From JANSWY01 sp965243755 (lineage in GTDB: Bacteria; Bacteroidota; Bacteroidia; Cytophagales; Cyclobacteriaceae): a stretch of 64,000 nucleotides of DNA. The notes under the pieces are model-generated. The model was not told where the DNA came from. It worked only from the letters and a program-made list of their open reading frames with translations, and searched no databases. A program made the translations under genes and the position numbers. Every line of letters begins with the position of its first letter. The first letter of the stretch is position 1. The DNA is taken from assembly GCA_965243755.1 (NCBI GenBank), contig CBDEVW010000006.1, positions 868,001 to 932,000 of the forward strand, given 5' to 3'. Positions 18,758 to 28,716 of the stretch are shown piece after piece.

Positions 18758-19609
18758 TTAATTGGAGGTATTAATCCGGTTTTTCAGGTCGGCGATCATT
18801 TCATGATGGAGCTGATACTGGACAGTCACATAAGGTCTTTGGTGATAATATCCATTGGTGTAATGTTCATCTGCTTTTTGGATGAGCGTGCTGGCCTCCT
18901 GCATATTGCCCTGCTCGTATTCCAGTTCAGCGAGGTGAAAATATAGATCTGCAAGGTTCTTATAGTACTTAATGCCTTTTTTGAAATCTGAAATGGCTAA
19001 CCTTGACTCACCCATTTCCTTGTATGTGATGCCTCTGTAAAGGAATGCATACACATCTACCCAGTTTTCACCATCTTCAGCAGTTACTTCATCAATGTAT
19101 TTGGAGAAATAATCAATGGCCTGGTCATATTGCCTCAGACCTAAGTAGCACAGGCCTCTCATGTAGTCAACACTTTGTCCTTGTGGATAATCTGTTCCCT
19201 CCGTAAGCGTATCTGTTGCATTGAAATCTGCGATGGCTCGCTCGTAATCTCTATAAAAGTACAAATAGTTATAGCCTCGCATTCCCTGCCAGGAGTGAGG
19301 GTCTATCGCTACAGCCTGCTGGTAAAACTGTTGCATTTCTATACCAAAGCCTCTTTTTAGCCATGCTACTCCCTGTTCGCGCACAATTTTGCTGTTAAGG
19401 GGGTCAAGCTGCCTGGCTTCCATTAATAGAAACTGCTCCGGAACCGAACCCTGATAATATTTGCCTGATCCGTTAAACATTCGGTCGGCCCATAGTGTTT
19501 TTTCGGTGCTGTCGAGATTTCTTTGGTACCAATCCTGTTCCGAGCCACATGAAAACAGGATTATGGAAATCGCCAATAGTTTAAGGCAGTATTTCAATAA
19601 GTTGACCAT
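18758..19609 (-). CDS. Tetratricopeptide-repeat lipoprotein
   Basis: From the ATG at 19609 the protein has a lipoprotein leader (KLLAISIILFSCGSEQ, cysteine about residue 21), followed by TPR units; the clearest are GLCYLGLRQYDQAIDYFSKY and GITYKEMGESRLAISDFKKG. TPR proteins scaffold protein contacts, here probably at the outer membrane or in the periplasm. A longer frame upstream is open but would bury the leader. It is the last gene of a four-gene minus-strand operon and overlaps the preceding gene by 29 bases. Confidence 0.8.
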   Translation of the reverse strand: MVNLLKYCLKLLAISIILFSCGSEQDWYQRNLDSTEKTLWADRMFNGSGKYYQGSVPEQFLLMEARQLDPLNSKIVREQGVAWLKRGFGIEMQQFYQQAVAIDPHSWQGMRGYNYLYFYRDYERAIADFNATDTLTEGTDYPQGQSVDYMRGLCYLGLRQYDQAIDYFSKYIDEVTAEDGENWVDVYAFLYRGITYKEMGESRLAISDFKKGIKYYKNLADLYFHLAELEYEQGNMQEASTLIQKADEHYTNGYYHQRPYVTVQYQLHHEMIADLKNRINTSN

Positions 19610-20708
19610 CTTTAAATTTAAATGAAACATAAGCATAAGCATCCCTGTCTTCACCATTCAGATTGCCTTGCGACCAGGAACCTTTACTGATCAGGATGTT
19701 CATCAAATGGTTAACGAGTTCAGGCTTAAAAGTAGTGGCCTGGTAATCCAGATCATACATTTCTGTGACAAACCATCCGGCTTCCCCTTTACAGTTGATT
19801 ACAAATCTCAAAACCAGGTACCCGGATTCATTTGTCAGAAGATCATTGTTGAGTTCATTTGAAATGAGCTGACTAAGTTGATAATTACCTCCTTCAAATT
19901 GGGCATGTGGTGTGGTATTGTAATAGTCAAGGATTTTCTGCTGCCTGTCACAGGGATTGAAGTTTTGCAGTGTATCAATTTTATCTTCTGGATTGATATA
20001 AGCCACACGATTGCGGTTGTGATTTGCCAGCTTATTAAATTCCTCCAGAGACATTTGTTCAATCAAAAACTGTTGCAGTACCCGATTACCCAGGTCAGTT
20101 TCTTCGGAATAAAGTCCCAGGCCGTCCAGGTATGTAATGGTAAGTTGCCCATTTCTTGACTGTCCATTTTCAAGGGCATCATTGCTTAATGATGAAATGA
20201 ATTCGAAAGACTTACCCTTTTTTCCTTCCACTGTAATCTCCGTCACGCCCATAAGCACATCTCTTGTATTGAGTATGTAATCCTCTTTGAATGGAGTGAC
20301 TATGTTGAATACATGTGCAGATCCACCTGGGTCGAATAGTACGGGTTGTATGATTTTAGTTTTTATCGTGTCACCAGCTTTTAGGTGGTATTGCTCCAAT
20401 AAGATCAGTTGGTTGTTTTTCCATGCAATTCTCGACACAGATTGAGGTTGGAAGCCCGGATCGTAGATGATCAGTTCCAGTTTGTTGTCATCAATTAATT
20501 GCAGGCTTCTGTATTCGATATCAGCACGGTCTCTTTTTCCTTCACCCCTAAAGTCACCGATGTAAAACTTGCTTACCACACCCTTATTTAACCTGGAGGC
20601 ATCAGGGAGCAGATTTGTTGATGGAGTAAGTTCAAATTCTCCGGAGCTTGAGCAGGAAAATAATAATGCGATACTAGCAATAAGTGAGATTTGAGTGTAA
20701 TATTTCAT
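19581..20708 (-). CDS. Hypothetical lipoprotein
   Basis: A 375-residue exported protein with a lipobox (IALLFSCSSS). No known domain was recognised; the C-terminal part (GYLVLRFVINCKGEAGWF) recalls the TonB C-terminal-like domain of Bacteroidota envelope proteins. It shares one base with the gene upstream and overlaps the TPR gene downstream, so all are co-translated. Function unknown. Confidence 0.7.
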   Translation of the reverse strand: MKYYTQISLIASIALLFSCSSSGEFELTPSTNLLPDASRLNKGVVSKFYIGDFRGEGKRDRADIEYRSLQLIDDNKLELIIYDPGFQPQSVSRIAWKNNQLILLEQYHLKAGDTIKTKIIQPVLFDPGGSAHVFNIVTPFKEDYILNTRDVLMGVTEITVEGKKGKSFEFISSLSNDALENGQSRNGQLTITYLDGLGLYSEETDLGNRVLQQFLIEQMSLEEFNKLANHNRNRVAYINPEDKIDTLQNFNPCDRQQKILDYYNTTPHAQFEGGNYQLSQLISNELNNDLLTNESGYLVLRFVINCKGEAGWFVTEMYDLDYQATTFKPELVNHLMNILISKGSWSQGNLNGEDRDAYAYVSFKFKDGQLIEILP

Positions 20709-21928
20709 TATGCCGATTTAAGCATTTTTATCGAGAACCCACCCAAAAGTAAAATGATCAATCCCATCACTACCCACAACCAAAGTTCATTTTCAATCAG
20801 GGCTGACTGCAAGATATTGTCGTTTTTGAGTTTCAGCTCATTTCCTGCAATGACCACATTAGGTTGCTCCGGCACTTTGTCTGTAAACCTGGTGATGTCA
20901 TATTGAGGAAAATACAAAGAAGGGTTTCCATAAAATAAACCATAGCGTGCTTCTTTTGTCACCCTGAAATTAATGTAATTGCCGGGACCTTTTACTTTTG
21001 CCGCTATGATGTTGAGCGGTTCATTGTCATGATTGACAATTTCCACCTTTAGCTGACCAACCAGGACTGGGTCAATGATCATTGGGTCCTTGTTCAATGA
21101 GCTAAGGATGCCACCATAAATCACCTGATAGCGTGCGGATTTCCCATTTTGTGATTCAATACAATCAGTAAGCCTGCTAATCTTAACAGGCCGGTAATAG
21201 TCAAATGTGTCTGCTACCTGGAGCTGCAATCTGGAAACTGGTGTTTTCTGGTCCAGTGTAATGTCGATCACTGTATTGCCCATTTTGTCTTCAGCTTTTG
21301 AGAAATTGCTCACTGTTCTGGTTTCGAGCTGGCCTTTGTCTTTCACTCTCCAGGTACTGTATGCCGCATTCAGTGTTGGGCGGGAATTAGACTTTATGGC
21401 AATCCTATAGTATTTGTATTTAGAATCAGGAAACCTTAGTCGCGTATATTTATAGTCAGTTTGATTGTTGCTGATGCCGATAATTCGGTATCTATCGAGT
21501 ATTCCATACCAATTCACCTGGTCCTGGCTGCCTTCAAGCGTGACCCGCCAGGAGAAGTTCTGTTGCAACAGCTCGAGCTCAATCTCATTGACCGCTGATT
21601 CATCCTGCATTTCCAGTGTATAGTAATAGTTTCTGTTTCTCCTGGATTGATTGATGATGGCGTGGTTTTTACTAACCGTTCTGATAACAGGATTTGTAGA
21701 TTCAATGATGTATGGTGCCTCAACTGTGTCACCTTTTTCTGTGATTCCGAGTATCCGAAGGTCTCTAAGGTCTTCCTCAGCTTGTGCATACAAGTCATCA
21801 GGTATAGATAGCCTGTACCATCCAGGTTGCCTTACTTCCTCCAGTGGCCTCATATATTGAAATTGGCCATTACAAACAATAGCGACCAGCGCTAATAAAA
21901 TACAGAGATTAAGCTTTTTCATTTCCAC
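20708..21928 (-). CDS. DUF3999-like envelope protein
   Basis: The 406-residue protein has a signal peptide, a long beta-rich extracytoplasmic region (YRLSIPDDLYAQAEEDLRDLRI, then YYTLEMQDESAVNEIELEL) and a single C-terminal transmembrane helix (WLWVVMGLIILLLGGFSI). This layout and its partner gene match DUF3999. In other bacteria DUF3999 and DUF2339 genes are adjacent and of unknown function, as here. It overlaps the DUF2339 gene by 20 bases. Confidence 0.75.
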   Translation of the reverse strand: MEMKKLNLCILLALVAIVCNGQFQYMRPLEEVRQPGWYRLSIPDDLYAQAEEDLRDLRILGITEKGDTVEAPYIIESTNPVIRTVSKNHAIINQSRRNRNYYYTLEMQDESAVNEIELELLQQNFSWRVTLEGSQDQVNWYGILDRYRIIGISNNQTDYKYTRLRFPDSKYKYYRIAIKSNSRPTLNAAYSTWRVKDKGQLETRTVSNFSKAEDKMGNTVIDITLDQKTPVSRLQLQVADTFDYYRPVKISRLTDCIESQNGKSARYQVIYGGILSSLNKDPMIIDPVLVGQLKVEIVNHDNEPLNIIAAKVKGPGNYINFRVTKEARYGLFYGNPSLYFPQYDITRFTDKVPEQPNVVIAGNELKLKNDNILQSALIENELWLWVVMGLIILLLGGFSIKMLKSA

Positions 21929-24233
21929 CGATTTGTTCCTTGTATTTATTGTATAGAAAAGATATGATTAACAGGAAGACGCCTAGAGATACAAACACAA
22001 TTGTTTTGGATATCGTGTTAAGGTGCCGAATGTCATAAAAGAATAACTTTAGCAGTGTGATCCCAAACCATACCATGGCAATGATCCGAATATGTTTCTG
22101 TCTTTTCCAGATACCAATAGCTACCAGTGTGAGTGCATAAACTCCCCACAGTATACTCAGTCCAAGTTTATATGATTCACTATATCCAGCCATATCCAGC
22201 CAATGGATCAACTCACTGCTGGACACCCATAGAAATGTAATGTACAGCACCAAATCATTAAGGATGGTGAGGTCCATTTGCATATAATCCTGTAGGCTAT
22301 GTTTTCTGAACACCCAAATAGAACCAACCAGGATAACCAAACTGATGTACCGAATACCTACGTGGAAAGGCCCGGTACTGAATAGCAATGAATCATCCAG
22401 AAAACTCTCACGAAGCTCGCTAATGGCGTATAATCCAGAAGTGAGGAATGATAATAGCGCAAAGGTGCTTAGGATCATCACAATGGTTCCCAGCATTTTA
22501 CTTTTCACCTTTAACCAATTGATGACAGCAAGGGCAGACAGGAAAATCAATAGGTAATTTGAAATCCAGACAGTCTGAAATTCTTCCAGGTCCCAGTTTC
22601 TATCGTAGGTATTTTCCAGCACAGCGTTTACAGCGACCACACCGGAATCTTCTATGAGTTGGTTCCAGTATAGGCTGATCTCATTTTTAAACAGAAAGAA
22701 TGAGGTGACAATCAATAAGGCCGGGCTTAAAAATGCAAAGATGTTATTCAGTTGTTTATGCGTGATCGGGCTTTCCCAATTTTTCATGCTCCTCAGGTAA
22801 TTGATGGCCCCAAAGGAAAGTGCCACCATTAATGTAGTGAGAAAGTGGATGTTGAATACCGGTGTTAATCTTGTTTCGGGATCAAGCGGGTCATAGTAAC
22901 CAATTTGCTCGATCCAGTCATGTGTAAGACTAAAGAATGCGATGATCATTAGAGGATAGGAGAGTAGCTCATAGGTTTTTTGTGATTTGATCCGTCCGAT
23001 AGAGAACAGCAGCACTGCCTCCAATCCCCACAGCATCGTTACCCAGTTGCCATCCAGCTGTACCGGGATTGCAATGGTGAGGAAAGTCAGTACCAGGCCA
23101 ATGATCAGATAAAGCACGGATTTGTCGGCAAGTTTCTTCTGATTGATGATCAGCCCAACTATAAAATGGATGAATGCATTGCCCAGGGTAAAGATCCCCA
23201 GAAACTGATTTCCACCATCTAATTCTGCAATGATATAATAACCGACACCATAGAAGATAAACGAGTTCGCCAGCAGCAGCCAGATGGTAGCCCCTGTGAA
23301 CTGTTGTTGGTTAATCAGTTTGTAAGATATAAATGAGGCATAAAATATAAGGTAAAATACTGTGGCAAATGAAAGTGCCATCATTTGATGTTCATCCACA
23401 TCAAAACGGGCACCCAGCCATCCCAGATAAATGACCCAGGTGAAGCCGAAAGAAGCATAGTACAAAGACTTCCAGTATTTTTTCAGCGCGATGATCAGAA
23501 TACCAGCGTTGATCAATCCCATATAGCTGAAGAGCATTTCAACCTTGCCTGTCCCATCGCTTAATAGAAAAGGTACGGCATAAGCACCCACCAACCCTAT
23601 GTTGGCAATGACTACATTATTGTAATTGATGGCGGCTGTAACTGTAAAAGCAGTAAAAATGACCATCAGGGCAAAAGCGAATAACTGAGGAAACAGGTCA
23701 TAGTATCCGTAGGCCATGTAGGTGATGAAATACATAATGGCCATTGCGCCGCTCAGCAATACAGCACTAAAGTTGGTGTATTTAGCTTTTAGTTTGAAAG
23801 CAAAGCCCAGTAATCCAATACCAACCAAATAACCCAGAATGATTCTGGTTAGCGGGCTCACCATTTCATGATCAATAGCATACTTTGCACCAATACCAAC
23901 ACCAATCACGGTAATACCTATTCCTATTTTATTGATCAGGTTTTCACCGATGAATTTTTCCAGGTCAGACTTTTTGCGTGGTGCCTTTTCCTTTTGAGGT
24001 GGTTTGGAAATGGGTTTAGTTGATGCTTTTGGAGGTGCTGATTTACTGATAACCGTAGAGGAGGAGGCTGTTCTATCAGGAGGTACTGCTGAGGTGCTAA
24101 CACCCTTTATCCCTTTAAGAACACTGATTTCCTGTTTTAGCTGGCTGATTTCTTTGGTAAAAGATTCCTGTTGTTTAAGTACTTCGTTCAGTTTACTGAT
24201 CAATAAATTGATCTGATCCTGATTTTCGCTCAT
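21909..24233 (-). CDS. DUF2339 multi-pass membrane protein
   Basis: The 774-residue protein begins with a coiled coil (residues 1-45) and a proline/lysine-rich linker, then FIGENLINKIGIGITVIGVGIGAKYAID, the hallmark of DUF2339, followed by more than twenty hydrophobic helices to the C-terminus. Its role is unknown; it looks like a large integral membrane protein with a cytosolic N-terminus. It is the first gene of the four-gene operon with DUF3999-like and two lipoprotein genes, suggesting a trans-envelope assembly. Confidence 0.88.
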   Translation of the reverse strand: MSENQDQINLLISKLNEVLKQQESFTKEISQLKQEISVLKGIKGVSTSAVPPDRTASSSTVISKSAPPKASTKPISKPPQKEKAPRKKSDLEKFIGENLINKIGIGITVIGVGIGAKYAIDHEMVSPLTRIILGYLVGIGLLGFAFKLKAKYTNFSAVLLSGAMAIMYFITYMAYGYYDLFPQLFAFALMVIFTAFTVTAAINYNNVVIANIGLVGAYAVPFLLSDGTGKVEMLFSYMGLINAGILIIALKKYWKSLYYASFGFTWVIYLGWLGARFDVDEHQMMALSFATVFYLIFYASFISYKLINQQQFTGATIWLLLANSFIFYGVGYYIIAELDGGNQFLGIFTLGNAFIHFIVGLIINQKKLADKSVLYLIIGLVLTFLTIAIPVQLDGNWVTMLWGLEAVLLFSIGRIKSQKTYELLSYPLMIIAFFSLTHDWIEQIGYYDPLDPETRLTPVFNIHFLTTLMVALSFGAINYLRSMKNWESPITHKQLNNIFAFLSPALLIVTSFFLFKNEISLYWNQLIEDSGVVAVNAVLENTYDRNWDLEEFQTVWISNYLLIFLSALAVINWLKVKSKMLGTIVMILSTFALLSFLTSGLYAISELRESFLDDSLLFSTGPFHVGIRYISLVILVGSIWVFRKHSLQDYMQMDLTILNDLVLYITFLWVSSSELIHWLDMAGYSESYKLGLSILWGVYALTLVAIGIWKRQKHIRIIAMVWFGITLLKLFFYDIRHLNTISKTIVFVSLGVFLLIISFLYNKYKEQIGGNEKA

Positions 24234-24609
24234 AGTAGGTCACATGCTTGATATCTGGCAATATAACGGCTTTAAACAAAATTTAGTGGCCTGCTGGTCA
24301 CAATATCAAAACAGATCACATGAATTATCTAATCATGTCTTGGAATAGTTATATTGGTAATTGGTGCTGTCACCCATTTTTTCATCGAAAGAATCTTAAT
24401 GTTTATCGAACATATTAGTATTCTCATCGAGCGGGTATCAACGAAAGTGATTTGTAAGTATCTGAAAAACAATGATTTGTAATTTAATATTGTAACCTTC
24501 AGTTGAATATGGGGAAATGATTCCCATTCACCCGAAATATTTCCTACTCACTTCATCAAAATGGGTGGCTTCACGGAGAAGTTCTAATTTCAAGTAAAGT
24601 TTTAACGCT
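24234..24609. other. Intergenic stretch between divergent genes
   Basis: About 375 AT-rich bases between the divergent DUF2339 operon and a secreted-protein gene. It must hold both promoters. I see no repeat or conserved hairpin in it. Confidence 0.5.
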
Positions 24610-25167
24610 ATGAAAAGATTCTTCAAACAATTCCTGCTAATCCTTATCTTATTAATAAGTCTTCAAATTATTGCTAAGGCGCAAAATCCTGAAGACATAT
24701 TGCATGACCTGGTAGTAGAGTATCCTACTGTAGCTGCTGCAGACGGTTTCATTGTGAACCTTCAGGGAGATACCATTAGAGGTAAAGTGTCATGTGGTAA
24801 GATTGAGGATGGGTTGCTGAAGTCAATCTTTTTCGAAAAAGGTGATCGTAAGATGCGATTTACCAGCTATGGAGTTAAAGCCTTTGGTCAGATGCTTCCA
24901 GATGGAAAAATGGCAGAATACGTGAGTATCGCGATGAAAGCTGATCAATATTATTTCTACCATAAGATACTGGAAGAGGAGTTTACAGTATTTGGTTGTA
25001 TGAAGAAGAACAAAGAGATGTTGTTGATTGAAGCGGATGGATATATTTCCAAAGTTGACAAATGGCTGAAGTTGGGTATCGCGGCATACATTGCTGGTGA
25101 AATTGATCACGAGGAACTTTTTTACCACCATAACCTGGCCATGGTAGACCATGACGGACAAGAATAA
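24610..25167 (+). CDS. Secreted hypothetical protein
   Basis: A 185-residue protein with a signal peptide (MKRFFKQFLLILILLISLQI, cut near KAQ) and a GFIVNLQGDTIRGKVSCGK segment like the repeat seen in many uncharacterised Bacteroidota secreted proteins. It may sit in the periplasm or outer membrane. It converges with the TauE/SafE gene four bases later. Function not known. Confidence 0.65.
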   Translation: MKRFFKQFLLILILLISLQIIAKAQNPEDILHDLVVEYPTVAAADGFIVNLQGDTIRGKVSCGKIEDGLLKSIFFEKGDRKMRFTSYGVKAFGQMLPDGKMAEYVSIAMKADQYYFYHKILEEEFTVFGCMKKNKEMLLIEADGYISKVDKWLKLGIAAYIAGEIDHEELFYHHNLAMVDHDGQE

Positions 25168-25171
25168 CCCG

Positions 25172-25945
25172 CTAGATCAACCCGATCCCCAGGGCAATTG
25201 AAATAACAATCAGAGTAACAGCAACAAACTTGTGTAAATAATCCAAAGTGACTTTTTTGAGCAGTCTATTTCCCAGAATGGCCCCAGCAATAGCAGAGAG
25301 TGTGGCCATGATTACCAACAGTAAATTTTCATCTAATCCTGAGCTGCTGTACCTGGTAGCATAAACTGTAAGCCTTGTGAAATCGATGAAGCATGCAATG
25401 AACACACCTGTTCCTATAAAGGCCTCTTTACTCAAACCGACTTTAATTAAGAATGCGCTCCTCAAAGCTCCCTGATGACCAGAAAGCCCACCAAAAAAAC
25501 CACTTAATACACCACCGATGGGCAGTTTATTTTCTTTAAAGCTTAGTTTTTTGAAAGTTTTGGTCAGTTCGAATACTGAAAACCCAATCAATAATAATGA
25601 GATGATGACCTTCACGGGGGTAACGATAAATGTCCTCCCCAGGTACTCAAATGTATACCACTCGTCAAGATCAGAAATTTGTATCAGTACCCATGCACCA
25701 ATAAAAGAAGCCACTACGGCCGGAATACCAAATTTGATCAATACGGATTTTTTGGCATGTTTCCCTACCAATCCCACTTTGAACAAATTATTCAGGAAAT
25801 GGACGACCCCAGTGAGCGCAATGGCTAAATCGATAGGGAAAAACAGCGCGAAAATGGGTGTAAGAATGGTGCCAAGCCCAAACCCACTAAAGAAAGTAAG
25901 TATCGATGTGAGGAAGGCAGCCAGGCATATGATGAAGTATTCCAT
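25172..25945 (-). CDS. TauE/SafE-family membrane transporter
   Basis: The 257-residue protein has eight hydrophobic helices in the 4+4 arrangement of the TauE/SafE family (LTSILTFFSGFGLGTILTP in the first half, LSGFFGGLSGHQGALRSAF in the second). Family members export sulfite, sulfoacetate or similar anions across the inner membrane. No sulfur-metabolism genes are adjacent, so the substrate is open. Confidence 0.88.
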   Translation of the reverse strand: MEYFIICLAAFLTSILTFFSGFGLGTILTPIFALFFPIDLAIALTGVVHFLNNLFKVGLVGKHAKKSVLIKFGIPAVVASFIGAWVLIQISDLDEWYTFEYLGRTFIVTPVKVIISLLLIGFSVFELTKTFKKLSFKENKLPIGGVLSGFFGGLSGHQGALRSAFLIKVGLSKEAFIGTGVFIACFIDFTRLTVYATRYSSSGLDENLLLVIMATLSAIAGAILGNRLLKKVTLDYLHKFVAVTLIVISIALGIGLI

Positions 25946-26088
25946 GGTCGAAAATTAGTCACTCGAAATTGAAATAGAGAAATGATTAGTAAAAAGAAAC
26001 CAAAAGTTAATTCGGAATAATTTGAACAGGCTTAGTAATTATAAGATTTGATCCTTATTATTAGGAGGGAACATTGGAGTAACTAGCT

Positions 26089-26454
26089 ATGGACGTAGAA
26101 TTGATCAGTCACAATGACAGGGCATTCCTCGAAGTGAAATTCACAGGTGTGATCGAATCCGGTGAGGGGCCTGCGGTATTACCAGGAGCATTTGAAAAAG
26201 CCAGGCATCTTGGCAAATGTCATATATTGTTGAACATGACCAATGCCGTACTCAATGAATCTTTGGAAGACTCTTTTGAAGTGATTTCAAGTTTTCCGGA
26301 ATATGGTCTCAGTGATTCACATCAATTGGCGATTGCATTTACACAAGACACTGTTCAAATGCACTTTCTTAAGACTTTTGCTAGTTTGAAACAAATAAAG
26401 AATGTGGCTTTCTTTCGCACCAGGAAGGAGGCTTTAGTGTGGTTGCTGGGATAG
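26089..26454 (+). CDS. STAS/SpoIIAA-like small protein
   Basis: A 121-residue cytosolic protein whose strand-helix pattern (LEVKFTGVIESGEG, CHILLNMTNAVLN, then a C-terminal VAFFRTRKEALVWLLG) resembles SpoIIAA/STAS-like proteins, with the final RTRKEALVWL typical of the Bacteroidota version. TAGGAGGG lies about 25 bases before the ATG. It directly precedes a sensor kinase gene and may feed into it, but that is inference. Confidence 0.6.
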   Translation: MDVELISHNDRAFLEVKFTGVIESGEGPAVLPGAFEKARHLGKCHILLNMTNAVLNESLEDSFEVISSFPEYGLSDSHQLAIAFTQDTVQMHFLKTFASLKQIKNVAFFRTRKEALVWLLG

Positions 26455-26521
26455 TGAGGATTGTAATGTGTATTTTTTACTTATAGCCTCAGAAATTCCA
26501 GTTTCTTAATGTATATTCAGA

Positions 26522-27865
26522 TTGGGAACAAAAGGAGTAAAGTTGTCTGATAGAGCAGAACGTAGGAAACGATTCTATTTTAGACTATTAATGATTATAG
26601 CCTACCTGGCTACTATTGGATTTTGTGTTTATTACTTTATCCTTGGAATTCCTATACTGGCTTACACCGCGGTGGTGGCGTTTTGCTTCTTTGTCATTTA
26701 TGGAGTGGTGTCTATTTTCAACAAACACCTGGTCCTGCTATTCAGGCTATCCATTGTGGTTATTTTCTGGGCATTTTTCTTACAGGTTTTTTATACCGGG
26801 GGAATATCTTCTCCCTCAATACCGCAGTTTTTCATTGCCTCCATTGTGACCCTGTTTTACAAACCTCATATTGACCGATATGTGATGATAACGCTGAGCT
26901 TCATTGCTACGATAGTTATGTTTTTATTGTCACATTATGGATATACAGAAAACTTAATTCCTGAAGACCTACGGCAGGTAAACAGCCTGATCTGTTACCT
27001 GTTCATCATGCTTACATTCCTGATTTACCTGATCATGTTCAGGGATAGTTTGTTGCGAAAAAATAGAAAACTGTCAGAATCAATTGCCAACCTTCAGAGT
27101 ACCACCAGTAAGCTGATAGAGTCTGAAAAAATGCAATCCATTGCGATGCTCACATCAGGTCTGGCGCATGAGTTGAACAACCCGCTTAATTACGTTTCGG
27201 GTTTGCTGAAACCTATTGATGAAAATATACAGGAACTGCTTCCATTACTTTCGGAATCTGAGAAAGAAAAAGCACTTCCATTAATTGAAGAAATTCAGGA
27301 GTTTTTGTCGGTGATCAATGTTGGAGCGGAAAAGGCCTCATTTATTATCAAGAAGCTCATCCATATATCACCTCAGGGCGACTGGCAGGATATAGAGAGG
27401 TTTGACCTTACGGAGACCTTGAAAATCAGTACCCAGATCATCAAAGAGAGCAACCCTGACCTTGATTTTGAAGTGGAATTGCCAGACGAACTGGTAATGT
27501 ATGCCAACCAGATTGAAGTAAACCAAATGTTTGTAAACATCATTGAGAACAGTGTGGAAGCTTTGAATGGCAATAAAACAGGTGGATGGTTAAAGCTAAA
27601 GGGCGATCAGGTGGGAGACGAGATAAGGATCCAGATAGAAGACAATGGTATGGGAATGGACGAACATGTACAGAAGCACCTGTTTGAACCTTTTTATAGC
27701 AATAAAGGTCCTGGTCAGGGAACGGGGCTCGGACTTTACATTTCCAAAAGCATTGCCAATAAGTACGGCGGCACAATTGCTGTCACCAGCGCCCCCAACG
27801 AAGGCTCCAGATTCGATATTGTTTTTCCGGCCTCAGAAAATGGTGTTGACCAATCAGGAACCTAA
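26522..27865 (+). CDS. Membrane sensor histidine kinase
   Basis: The protein (447 residues from the TTG at 26522; 440 if translation starts at the TTG at 26543, which has AAAGGAG five bases ahead) has six hydrophobic helices in residues 18-170, a linker, a HisKA motif LTSGLAHELNNPLNYVSG (His near 215) and a HATPase with NIIENSVEAL, DNGMGM and GTGLGLYI. It should autophosphorylate and donate to a receiver. The two lone receiver genes on the opposite strand are the likely partners; its 3' end overlaps one of them by 12 bases. Confidence 0.88.
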   Translation: MGTKGVKLSDRAERRKRFYFRLLMIIAYLATIGFCVYYFILGIPILAYTAVVAFCFFVIYGVVSIFNKHLVLLFRLSIVVIFWAFFLQVFYTGGISSPSIPQFFIASIVTLFYKPHIDRYVMITLSFIATIVMFLLSHYGYTENLIPEDLRQVNSLICYLFIMLTFLIYLIMFRDSLLRKNRKLSESIANLQSTTSKLIESEKMQSIAMLTSGLAHELNNPLNYVSGLLKPIDENIQELLPLLSESEKEKALPLIEEIQEFLSVINVGAEKASFIIKKLIHISPQGDWQDIERFDLTETLKISTQIIKESNPDLDFEVELPDELVMYANQIEVNQMFVNIIENSVEALNGNKTGGWLKLKGDQVGDEIRIQIEDNGMGMDEHVQKHLFEPFYSNKGPGQGTGLGLYISKSIANKYGGTIAVTSAPNEGSRFDIVFPASENGVDQSGT

Positions 27866-28240
27866 TTTTCCATTTTTAGCAAGCACCTTATCAATAGAAC
27901 TCTTCAGGTCTTCCTTATTCCAGGGTTTGGTAATGTAGCTATGAATTTTCCCACTGTTGATGGCCATGATCACATCATTGACATCACTATAGCCTGTAAG
28001 TATAATTCGAAGCACATTGGGGTAATCGTCTACGATTTTAATGAGAAGGTCAATGCCACTCATCTCAGGCATTCGCTGGTCTGTAATGATCAGGTCAACG
28101 TGTTGCTCACCTAATACAGAGAGTGCTTCTTCTCCTGATTTGGCAAGGAAGATGTTGTATTCTCGTCTGAACACTGACTTAAATGTGGTCAGGTTGTCTT
28201 CCTCGTCATCTACATATAGTATAGAAATTTTATCATCCAT
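27854..28240 (-). CDS. Single-domain response regulator
   Basis: A 128-residue receiver with LYVDDEEDNL (acidic pair), IITDQRMPEMSG (phospho-Asp near 53) and SYITKPWNKEDL (conserved lysine). It has no output domain. The DQRMPxM form is typical of receivers that partner PAS or HD-GYP systems. It is the last of three minus-strand genes (kinase, receiver, receiver) and its stop overlaps the convergent kinase gene by 12 bases. Confidence 0.88.
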   Translation of the reverse strand: MDDKISILYVDDEEDNLTTFKSVFRREYNIFLAKSGEEALSVLGEQHVDLIITDQRMPEMSGIDLLIKIVDDYPNVLRIILTGYSDVNDVIMAINSGKIHSYITKPWNKEDLKSSIDKVLAKNGKLGS

Positions 28241-28254
28241 TGTTACGGCTGGGC

Positions 28255-28716
28255 TTATGACTTAACGTTATTTAATTTTTTTTTCAAATTCAAGTTTTCC
28301 TGCTCAAGTTGCTTCAATTGCAGCTTCAAAGATTCCATCTCTTCGGGTTCATTTAATACATTATTGATGGTAGCGATTAATCCATCCTTGTTCCAGGGTT
28401 TACTGACATAGGCATGTATTTTACTTACATTGATGGCATTAATGATATCATCCATGTCGCTGTGTCCACTTAATATCATTCGCTTTATCTCCGGGTATTC
28501 TTGTGTTACGATCTGTAGCAATTGCACACCTGTCATCATGGGCATCCTTTGATCGGAAATAACAAGATCTACTGTGTTTTGTTTTAAAAGCTCCAGGGCC
28601 TCCTGGCCTGAATTGGCAATGATGACCTTATACTCCCGTCTAAATACAGATTTGAAAGTGACCAGATTGTCCTCCTCATCATCCACGTACAATATGGTGT
28701 TTTTTTGTTCGCTCAT
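28255..28716 (-). CDS. Response regulator with C-terminal coiled coil
   Basis: A 153-residue protein: a receiver (LYVDDEEDNLVTFKSVFRREY, VISDQRMPMMTG, AYVSKPWNKDGL) followed by a 30-residue leucine/glutamine coiled coil (LKLQLKQLEQENLNLKKKL). It is a close relative of the receiver just downstream, suggesting a tandem duplication. The coiled coil may give dimerisation or bind the kinase. It overlaps the upstream kinase gene by four bases. Confidence 0.88.
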   Translation of the reverse strand: MSEQKNTILYVDDEEDNLVTFKSVFRREYKVIIANSGQEALELLKQNTVDLVISDQRMPMMTGVQLLQIVTQEYPEIKRMILSGHSDMDDIINAINVSKIHAYVSKPWNKDGLIATINNVLNEPEEMESLKLQLKQLEQENLNLKKKLNNVKS

